Source: Branchiostoma lanceolatum
Taxonomy: Eukaryota; Chordata; Leptocardii; Amphioxiformes; Branchiostomatidae
NCBI RefSeq assembly: GCF_035083965.1
Contig: NC_089722.1
Span: forward strand, 22,623,142 to 22,687,141
DNA: 64,000 nucleotides
Direction of reading: 5' to 3'
This document shows positions 55,801 through 64,000 of the stretch, piece by piece (position 1 is the first letter of the stretch; the number at the start of each line of letters is the position of its first letter). Both the position numbers and the translations under genes were made by a program. The notes under the pieces are model-generated. The model was not told the DNA's origin. It did not search any database and was given only the letters and a program-made list of their open reading frames with translations.

Positions 55801-58800
55801 CCAACCTTTGATGCAGTCAATTTCATTGTGTTGTGGTGCCTTTTCGTAACCTGTTGTTGGACAGTGGTCTACGTAAGGTTGAATTAACTACAATTTTGCA
55901 CGATTCCATATGATATCACAGCTGGGACACAATGTTTATGAAAAAATAACAATTTGTTAGCTATGATACATACTAGTGTTGGGCATTGGTGATGTTGAAA
56001 ATTAACGGAGTAAAATGTTTTGGTTCTTGAATAGATCCAAATAACATTACTACTATCCATTATTAGCTAGGTTTTTAGCTATTAATATTAGACTAAGTAT
56101 AGATCCGATTTCATTTTGTATCTAGACCATATCTATGTCAACTTCTTAGAAGTTAGATATGTTGATATCATGCTCAAATGTAAGTCTATCTGTTAATCAT
56201 GACTGTTTTTCAGGAACTGAAGTCTCGTCTGAGGGCAAAGTTTCCTGAGCAGGTTTTTGACTACACATGCAGATATGATGGAGAGGCAGGGGGAAAGGTG
56301 ACCATCCTAACAATTTATAATGTTCATCCAAGTATCATGACACAATGCTCGAAAATTATCCCCTGCAGAAAAAAAGCTGCTGGGGGTTATCTGCCACTCA
56401 AAAATCATGACCATAACAAGTCCAGAACATGAGATATCAAAACTGGAAGTCACGCTGCAGTACTGTAGAAAGTCGCTAGGATGCCAATCATCCAAGTATC
56501 ATTCAGACACAATTTTTTCATCACACAATTAACAGTAGCTTCTGCATACCAAAAATGATCATGAAGATCCATCAACCCCATCTGAGTTATTCTCTTTTAA
56601 AGTATTGAACAAAATTAGGCTATGCAGTTCTGAAAAAAGCTGCCAGGGGGCCAATATACCTACAGCACTTACTCTCTGTTCCAAGAGTTGTCTAAAAACG
56701 AAAAAAATCATGACCATAGCATGTCCAGAACACAAGATATCAAAGCTGGAAGTTCAGCTGCAGTACTGTAGAAAGCCGCTAGGATGCCTATCATAGAACT
56801 TGACCTTTATTTTGTCGATCTCTATACACCTACCAAATATTACAAGGATCAGAGTGTCCACAGTTTCTTGAATCATACTTTTCACAAACACAGTGCCAAA
56901 CACACAAATGGCACTGAATGCCAAAATTAAGGTTCATTACATTTTGACTTTGTCATCTGTTATAGTTGGATGTGGAACTTAGGCTTCTTAACAACAGTTT
57001 AGAGTGTTATCATGATGATAATCATTTTGTGTTTTTTAAGTGTCTAAAGTTAATGTTAGCTAATATCAAAATCTCTGGTTGGAATGTTCTTTTTCTCAGG
57101 TCCAGCTTTCAGGTCTAGAGGAATTCTGCAAGCAAGCTGTGAAGTTCCTCAAAACTGCAATTGGTAACAGATACCCTGAGTCAAGAGGAGAGATGCCTTC
57201 AGACAGTCAAGGTGAGAAATTACATTCTACCAGGTCTAAACCTACCACTTAGTACTCTCTGTTCCAATAGCCATCTACCACTCAAACAGCATGGTTGGCC
57301 ATAGAATGTCCAGAATGAGAGATATCAAAACTAGAAGCTCCACTGCAGTTCCTTAGAAAGCTGCTAGGAGCCATCGTCCAACTTGTAACCAGTTTGCTTG
57401 TATCCTGATCTCCACACACCTCTTGAGTTACGCTGTCCACAAATGTAGACAAACACAGACACACATATAAACACAGACAAATAGCACCAAAAACATATTA
57501 TTGACCTTTTTGGCAAAGGAATTCAAGCATGTTGTCAGTAGATTGGACTATGACCATTCGTAATGAATACCTGAATGATACCTGAGTGCTCAGAGTTTAA
57601 TGACAGAGTTTAATGAATCGGATATGGGAGATTCTTTATACACAACCAGGTATTGATCTCACCTGCTAACGTTTGAATGTCTATCAGACACCTTCTTCAC
57701 AACTTCTGACTGGAGTACTGCTTCTCACTGCTATAAGTAGCCAATGTAGGTGGCGCTTTTGCGGTGAGAACACTGTCCCAAATATGGCTAAGTTTGTATC
57801 CCCCTCGTCTCAGTTCATCACCAGTGTTGTCTGATAGACATCGAAACGTTAGCAGGTGAGAATACCTGGTTGTGTGTAGAGCCATATCCTATTACCAACC
57901 TGATGAAATTATTTTCGGAAGTCACTGTGAATCTCTTTTCAGCCATCCTGCCACACATGGCCTTCATGGAAGAAAAGGGACGCTTCCTAACAGGTCGAGC
58001 TGCAGAGATACAGAAAGTCCTGGACTTTGCCACAAGTGATATTACCAAAGAGCCACAGACATCAGAAGGGCCCACAGACCATGCAATGTTAGTGGTGCTT
58101 GGAGACTCTGGCACTGGAAAGTCATTCTTCATGTCCAAGTGTGCAATAGAGATAGGACAGGTAAGTGTGCTGTTAAACTCAGGTGTGACCTTCCTAAATT
58201 ACTTGCTTTTACAGTATAGTACATGTCTCCGTGGCACAAGCGGTAACGCAACCCCGCTGCCTCGCCATCTGGATTAAATTCCGTGCATACTAAGGGCACG
58301 CGTTCGATCCTCAGTGGTCGACTCGAGCTCGGACATGTTGTAAGGGATTGCATTCGTCATTTCGGATGGCGGCCCCGTGTATGAGGGAGCTTCGGGTGTA
58401 AGCCTCAAGCATCAAACCTCTGCACGTAAAAGAACCGAACACACTTATCGAGAAGAGTAGGGGTGACCCGGTGTGCTTGGCCAAAAACGCGAGCCGTGGC
58501 AAAGCCTCATTGCACTACCACTAGCTACTTGAAAAAGCATTATACTTCACCTCAATTGAGGATGCCTGCTTTACCTTTACCTTTTACAGTATAGGAAACT
58601 TTAAGAAGTCAAAGAAAATGCGAGGTTAGAGAGCATTCAGGCTGACATTTAAAGAAATACTCCAAACTATTTTTAAGCTATTTATCACAAAGGAACAGTA
58701 ACAGCAGACATGGGTGTTTCTGAAAGCTACCTTCTGTAGCCCAAATGGTCTTCAATTGTGATTGTTGGATGTATCAGTTTGGTATTTCAAAGGACAATTA

Positions 58801-60958
58801 TTATGTACAACCTGCTGATTTTTTTTCCTTAAAAAACTTGCTAAATTGCCTGCCATACCAATTTTATTTGTCGGTTCTCAGTTCCTTAAACAATATGCTC
58901 AACTGCAGAAACAGTGAGACTAGAGAAAACTAAAGTTGAGACCCTGGGTCAGGCTTTGGATCATCCAGTTTTATGCTGCAAATACAGTTACATTGCAGTT
59001 TTCCTTCCAGCCCTCTGCTTTTATGATGTTTGCATGCTATATATTTTGATTTAAACTGAGAACCAAGGAACTAAGATGGTGTGGCCTTATATATATATAC
59101 ATTGGGGAGTATATCCAAGAATGTCTAGATGTTGAAAACTCAAATGATTGTAAAATCCCATTGGCATCCCATATTGAGGCACCATATTGTATAAGATAGA
59201 CTGATTAGCCTAATAGAGTGTTATCTATGTACCAGTGAATGCCATACTTTGTACCTTGTACAATTGTTGTGCAATGAAGTTATTATAAACGTTTCTAGAA
59301 ATGTTGACAATATTCATTCTGCCCCCAGAGAACAGACAACTTCCTGTACCATTTTGTGGGCTGTTGTCCTGAGTCCATCGACCCCGTCAACATCCTGCAG
59401 AGGCTTTGTAGTCACATGGCCAATCATGGTGGGGAAACAGGGCTTACTGTAAATGCATTAAAGTTCGCAGTGATTTGATTTTGGGAGAAAATTGAGTGTT
59501 TGCATTGTTTTTTAGGCCGTGTTTGAAGCAAAGTTATAGGTGGGCAGAATACTACACTGCAGACTTCAATGCATTTGCAGTACTGTAGCTGTTATGTGAT
59601 CACCTCTTAGAATTTCAGTTACATTGTATAATGGTTAGCAAGTTCTTATGTATTGCATTTAACATGAGCAAAATTAAGAACCATCCTGAGATGTGCAACC
59701 ATCATGAGATGTGCAATATACAAGCAAATGGATAGATAATGTAAACAGTCAGACATTTTCCGATAGCAACCACTGTTGTGCATTCAGAATTTCATTCATA
59801 TGATAGCATTATTCTAAACTTGTGCATGGCAATTGGACTTAAACCATTGCTTAACAAAGTTTTAGGGGCTGTAAGAAAGTTAGGACAGATTGAAAGTTGA
59901 ATCCAATGATGCACAACTTCAGCACCAAGGAGAGGACAAAACTGAATGTTTTCCCAGACAATATTCGTAACATGACGATTGTTTTAAAAGATAACACCAA
60001 TCTATAATTGACTACCCACTATATGAAGATCACTTTTGAAAGATTATATCTCAGATGTCATCTACAAGCTCATTTTCTATCCTAAAATGTGATTTTTTTT
60101 CTTTTTCATTTTTCCCTTTAACTATATATTGCCGAGTGGAATCCGTTGTCACCAAGTATTGTAGGAGCATCCTTACTAAATAGCTTTTAAGAACTCTTGC
60201 AGTCAAATGTGCAACGGTTAGGTGTGACAGGTCGTTCAGTGTAATATAACCAGCTGCTGCGCTGCGTACCTGCAAAACTGGTGTTTTACTCCGAATGGCG
60301 GCTATGCCGGCTACATAGATACGGATAGAGAGTTGCTAGCATTAAATCTTAAACTTTACCCTAAATTCTCACTTAACAAACCTAGCTTAAATACATTTTT
60401 GTTTGTTGAATGGAGATAGATTTTTAGCAGGGTCCATGGACACTATTGCCATGATGTTGTTTGAAATACTGTAATTCACTTTATCTTCACGATAGCAAAA
60501 TTTCACTGTGTAAGGAAAATGGACATTTTCACTTAACTTTAACTTCATGGTGGCGGCAAGACTTTTACAGAACGAATGTGTGAAGGAATCATTCATAATA
60601 ACAACAGTTTTTTTAGTGATGATAAGTTCACGGTACAGAGTTGACGGTGAAAACAGTGAACATAAAGTTACAGTGAAAGAAATAAGAATAACTGACAGTA
60701 ATCAATGATTTTTCATGACAGTTTCAGAGGATGGTGTGGAGGGACTCTCCTCCATGTCATACATCCAGCTGCAGAATCTGTTTCACCTGCTCCTGAAGAA
60801 ACTCTCACACAGGGATGGCAGGCTGGTTGTGCTGATTGATGGTCTTAACCAGGTAAGTGTGTGATCTATAAGACGAGTCTTTAATTTCTCAATGAAAAGT
60901 GGAGGTTATATTTTCAGCAGGAGCGTCTGTGTGTGTGTGTGGAGTGTTTGTGCCTGTC

Positions 60959-61044
<86 letters not shown>

Positions 61045-63580
61045 CATGATAAGTCAAGAAGGCCTTAATGGATTGTATTGATTTTTAGTAATAGTACTAC
61101 TAGGTAGTTGTTGATAAGACCTCAAAATGATTAGATTTTGGGCCCCCTAGCAGTTTTTATGGTATTACAGCGGAACTTTCATATCTTGTGTTCTGAACAA
61201 GCTATGGTCACGATTTTTTTGGTGGTATAATATTAATAGCTCTTGTTGCTTATGCAACAAGACTTAGACCATTAATTAGATTATCAAATTAATTAAACAA
61301 TACATTTCTAAAACACAAAACCTGATCTTTTAGACACTTCATGCTGAAACGAATATTTAGTTTAGACATTTCTGTAACAAAAATTCTGACATAGACTTTC
61401 ATGGTTATCTAAGAAATACCAGAATCATATAACGTTATTAAGTAATGTTGACTTGTGTACAATATTACAGGTATCAGACAGTGGATTGCCAACCTTCCTT
61501 GAATGGCTGCCACCAACTTTCCCCAGCAATGTGCGATTCATCGTCAGTACTACATCAGATCCCGCTACCTTACAGAGGTTGAGAGGAAGACGGCCTCCTC
61601 CGAATGAGCTGAAACTACTCGTTCTCGGTCAGGAGGCAAGGCAGAACATTGTCAAAACATACTTCAAGCAGTATAATAAGGTGGGTGCTTTGTGGTTGAA
61701 GTTTACAACACCCTTCAGTCTAATATTCGTCTTAAGTATGCACTTTTGAAAAATGTGTTTCCAGCCAACTATTGGAATTCTACATTTTTTGTTGTAAAAA
61801 CATTGTAAACACACTGAGTAATGATATGTACCAAACAATAGATTCTTCATTTTTGTTATTTCTTTGACCTTGGAATTGAAATTTCCATGACATTAGTATC
61901 CATTTTCAACTTTTGAAAAAAAACTTGAGGCATCTTTTTGCTAATTTTGCAGCTGCTTAGTACGATTTACAGTATGCTCGAAAACTTTTGAGGGAGGGTG
62001 AATTTCAAACAGGCAAAAAATTATATGTGCGTGGATGTTGAGTCATGTGGTGCAACGGCAGAGCATTCAACTCAGAACCAAGAGGTCCCGAGTTTGAATC
62101 CTGTCATGTCACCGATCTTGTGCCCTTGGGAAAGGCACTTAACACGACTTTCCTCACTCCACCCAGGTGTTAATGGGTACCTGACTTCAGTTTGGGAAAG
62201 TCGCATTGAGGTCACCTGGTGGTGCCGAATGGCAGCCGCCCAGACCCTTGCGACAGTTCCACAAAATTCAGGTGTGGATAAGATATTATAAGTGTTGTGT
62301 AGTGTGTGAAACCTGTAATACCCTGCATCAAATCAGTGCTAGAAAGGCTGCCATTGCGGGTAATTTCTGACCAGTAAAAAATATCATTAGAATGTTGCCT
62401 GTATGTTCTCAACCTGAACCTGACCTTTCCTGATCTACATGGACAGATGCTAGACGATGAGCAGCTGGATCTCCTGACGTCATCAGCAGGTGCCGGCAAT
62501 CCTGTCTGGCTGGCCATGGCGTGTGAGGAACTACGGGTGTTCGGAGACTACAGCAGGGTAAGATCTCCATTCTATCCCTCACCTGACCTCTTCTAGTCCC
62601 TTCACCTCCAGGTCGTTGGGTGCCAATGGTACTCTCCAAGCAGAGGAGGGGTTTCGGCTGGTTTTTGACATATTTTTAGGCGTTTTTGTCAGGCTTTTTT
62701 TGTCATCTTTTTGTGTAGAAAGCCGGACAAAAACGCCTAAAAACATGTCAAAAACCAGCCAAAATCCCTCCTCTGCTTGTAGAGTAGGCCAATGGGGGGA
62801 CAAGGTAAACATGAAGATAGAGAGCTGTCACGAGACTAGTCTGTCTCTCGCAGCTGTCAGCCTTTTGACAAGGATGTAAAATCTGAGCAGTGAGACTCTT
62901 TAAAGATGTCTTAAGAAAGCACTGCATTGTGTTGCTCTATATCTTAATATTCAGGAATTGGTAGTTCAGCTCTTAGCTGCAAGGTATTGCCTGTTATTAA
63001 TAAACCATTCATTCATATATTCATTCAAGTTTGAAAATCTATTCAACTTTTTTAAACTTGAATGAAAACTTTGACTTGAAAGTGTAAGTAAAAAGAATGA
63101 AAACTTTGAATGAAAACTTTGACTTAAAAGTCCCAGTAAAAAGATACAGGTTCTTAAAGATGGCGGCTATAGCAATACTCTTTGAACTTGATATGTAGCG
63201 TTACATTTTCTTTTTTCTTTGACATACATTTACCTTAAAGATCAACTTCAATCCCAAAGTAACTAATACACTAATACAGAAAATATCTAGTAGTCATATA
63301 TCAATATTACAATGTCCTGAGGCACTGGCATCCTATGCATACTGTAATGTAAAAACTTGATATGTACATACTGTACTACCACCAACCTTAGCTTAGCTTA
63401 TAGAACTCCCTGCAATTTCTACGAACCATGATTTTATGCAAATGTAATTAAGACTTTAACTTTGTCTGATCGTTACGGTTGACAGAGAAGATTGACTCTC
63501 TCCCTGCCTCCCTGGAAGGCCTCATGAACATGCTAATTTCCCGCATCATCAAAGAGGATGAGACTGGGTACATTACACAG
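52824..63580 (+). CDS. DUF4062-NACHT STAND protein (TEP1/NPHP3/TPR-like), partial at 3' end
   Basis: Twelve coding exons: 52824-52941, 53745-54010, 54444-54628, 55252-55480, 56214-56297, 57100-57211, 57943-58160, 59329-59428, 60722-60852, 61471-61680, 62447-62557 and 63488-63580, all in phase; the gene runs out of the window. The start MGCSTSKS is a strong N-myristoylation signal with a palmitoylatable Cys3. A DUF4062 domain follows (WQVVRVFVSSTFTDFHMERE, ECDLRWGVPKDS, FFLAMLGERYGWIPS). The NACHT NTPase has Walker A LGDSGTGKSFF, Walker B LVVLIDGLNQ, and VRFIVSTTSDP as sensor. The order matches TEP1 and the TPR-repeat STAND proteins near NPHP3. TEP1 itself is unlikely because TROVE is absent. 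TPR or WD repeats would be expected downstream. Such proteins act as ATP-driven switches; the ligand is unknown. Exon 8 uses the GTGGGG donor at 59429, because the stronger-looking GTAAAT at 59451 breaks the frame. Confidence 0.88.
55041..55267. repeat. 70-bp tandem repeat spanning a splice acceptor
   Basis: GGTACGGCTGGATCCCC begins at 55041, 55111, 55181 and 55251, exactly 70 bp apart. The unit includes the end of the intron (TTGTTCCCAG) and the first ~16 bases of NACHT-gene exon 4. Only the last copy continues into the real exon. The others carry acceptor-like CCCAG (the first is CCCATGG and lacks it). Splicing to copies 2 or 3 would give RYGWIPFISSNQSC and then a stop. Confidence 0.95.
56300..57480. 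repeat. Interspersed repeat copies in NACHT-gene introns
   Basis: Copies at about 56305-56480, 56510-56945 and 57285-57480 share CATGACCATAGCATGTCCAG, GATATCAAAACTGGAAG, CTGCAGTACTGTAGAAAG and a CACAAACACA-rich end. Coding exon 57100-57211 lies between the second and third. Direction is the same as at 49980-50215. Confidence 0.75.
57615..57900. mobile_element. ~285-bp palindromic element
   Basis: Left arm 57620-57692 (with ACACAACCAGGTATTGATCT, CACCTGCTAACGTTT, ATGTCTATCAGACA) is the inverted copy of the right arm 57825-57895 (TGTCTGATAGACATCGAAAC, GTTAGCAGGTGAGAATACC). The centre of ~130 bp is unique. The CGAAACGTTAGCAGG phrase is reminiscent of Penelope-like element ends, from memory only. 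Confidence 0.75.
58220..58581 (+). mobile_element. Complete tRNA-headed SINE with 13-bp target duplication
   Basis: Flanked by the perfect direct repeat TTTTACAGTATAG (58207-58219 and 58582-58594). The head has an A box GTGGCACAAGCGG and a B box GCGTTCGATCCTC. The middle has CACGTAAAAGAACC, GAGAAGAGTAGGGGT and CCGGTGTGC, as in the 333-774 element. The 3' end is a short TTACCTTTACC-type tail. Confidence 0.9.
58595..59328 (+). other. Remainder of NACHT-gene intron 7
   Basis: No exon or recognisable repeat beyond a short (TA)n at about 59088-59099. Confidence 0.5.
60205..60325. repeat. Interspersed repeat fragment shared with 9215-9350
   Basis: Contains GGTGTGACAGGTCGTTCAG, ACCAGCTGCTGC and GGCTACATAGATACGGATAG, matching the SLX1-intron copy. 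Confidence 0.7.
60963..61042. repeat. (TG)n microsatellite
   Basis: About 40 uninterrupted TG units in the intron after NACHT-gene exon 9. Confidence 0.98.
61111..61215. repeat. Repeat fragment shared with 39000-39120
   Basis: CCTCAAAATGATTAGATT, CCCCCTAGC and ACAAGCTATGGTCA match the copy in intron 3 of the Bark-like gene and, inverted, the family at 56300-57480. Confidence 0.7.
62037..62275 (+). mobile_element. tRNA-headed SINE fragment
   Basis: A box GTGGTGCAACGGC, B box GTCCCGAGTTTGAATCC, then TTGTGCCCTTGGGAAAGGCA and TTAACACGACTTTCCTCAC, the latter two also in the 333-774 element. The tail region differs, so it is truncated or a subfamily. Confidence 0.8.
62630..62800. mobile_element. 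Long inverted repeat, MITE-like, between NACHT-gene exons 11 and 12
   Basis: Two ~65-bp arms: left with GCCAATGGTACTCTCCAAGC, GCAGAGGAGGG, TTTAGGCGTTTTTGTC; right is the near-complete inverse with GACAAAAACGCCTAAA, CCCTCCTCTGC and GTAGAGTAGGCCAATGG. The loop is ~25 bp. Both strands show the same reading, as expected of a palindrome. No target duplication was identified. Confidence 0.85.
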
Positions 63581-64000
63581 GTACGTTATCACTTTATTTT
63601 CTATGTTTATTAATGTACCTACAGAGATATGATCATCTATATCCGTCACAGATGTTGATATGTAGTTAAGAGGATTGAAAGTTGACTGTACTGCCGACTG
63701 TTCATTTAGTGATTTGAATATAGTGCAGCAATTTGTAGAAGTGAAACTATTTAGTTAGTTGTAGAAGTTGCCTATTCATTGTTGTGTGGAATGGCTTAAC
63801 TATGTACTAGGCACAAGTATAGTTCATTGCTTCAAAATCTCAAAGTTCACCGTGAGTGCAGGTGATTCTTTTATCATAATAGCAAGATAGTATGTAACTT
63901 GCTTTGCTGAGAACATGGAAGAAAACGAAACTGAATGTTTTAGTCGAAGATTCAAGGATAAGCAATGTCTGATTTCTAGGTCTATTCTTGCGATAGGGAA

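Noticed and set aside
57825..57860. Hammerhead ribozyme in CTGATAGACATCGAAAC
   Set aside because: The core CTGANGA is not met and I could not draw stem II with proper pairing.
59329..59459. Exon 8 of the NACHT gene ending at GTAAAT (59451)
   Set aside because: It leaves the frame in phase 0 while exon 9 needs phase 1; the donor at 59429 fits.
60899..61081. Open frame of alternating Cys and Val
   Set aside because: Translation of the TG microsatellite.

Overview
The window looks like chordate genomic DNA, most probably from a cephalochordate (amphioxus). All genes are spliced with GT-AG introns of roughly 0.1-3 kb (one of 9.3 kb). The intergenic and intronic DNA is full of tRNA-headed SINEs, MITE-like inverted repeats and minisatellites. 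The gene content (SLX1, UQCR10, ZMAT5, a chondroitin synthase, a very large mosaic adhesion protein, a DUF4062-NACHT protein) fits an invertebrate chordate. The species call is inference; no marker gene was compared.

Layout. 1-3440: three diverged direct copies of a non-coding segment, the first carrying a later SINE. 4039-6513 (-): a chondroitin sulfate synthase (CHSY type) in two coding exons. About 7240-7815: divergent promoter shared with SLX1, a GIY-YIG structure-specific nuclease subunit (7816-11066, +, eight exons). 12728-14132 (-): UQCR10, the small complex III subunit, with two alternative terminal exons. It is head-to-head with ZMAT5 (14920-16359, +), the U11/U12 snRNP 20 kDa protein, across a compact promoter holding a YY1-type motif and a palindromic AGGTCA element. 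The same head-to-head pair exists in human.

17744-50572 (-) is one gene of 35 coding exons. Every junction is phase-compatible and the total coding length is divisible by three if one base is restored in exon 4. It encodes about 4,350 residues: signal peptide; three repeats of beta-helix start, SRCR domain, parallel beta-helix coils and an N-W-W-G motif; C-type lectin domain; EGF; PSI; an unrecognised region; a Cys-rich region; von Willebrand factor D; tenascin-like EGFs; cadherin-type repeats; a Thr-rich mucin stalk; SEA; one transmembrane helix; and a short tail with NPVY. The N-terminal half matches the triple-repeat plan of Drosophila Bark beetle/Anakonda, an organiser of tricellular junctions. 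The second half is a large mosaic tail. Its 9.3 kb first intron holds a 3.76 kb element with terminal inverted repeats, largely filled by about 45 copies of a 65-bp unit with a 7-unit higher-order period.

52824-63580 (+, continues past the window): a STAND-type protein with a Gly2 myristoylation signal, DUF4062 and NACHT domains, related to the TEP1/NPHP3/TPR-repeat group. A 70-bp segment spanning one of its splice acceptors is repeated in tandem.

The genes do not form one pathway. The two divergent pairs (CHSY/SLX1 and UQCR10/ZMAT5) look like compact housekeeping units. The Bark-like gene and the NACHT gene are divergent across 2.2 kb of repeat-rich DNA.
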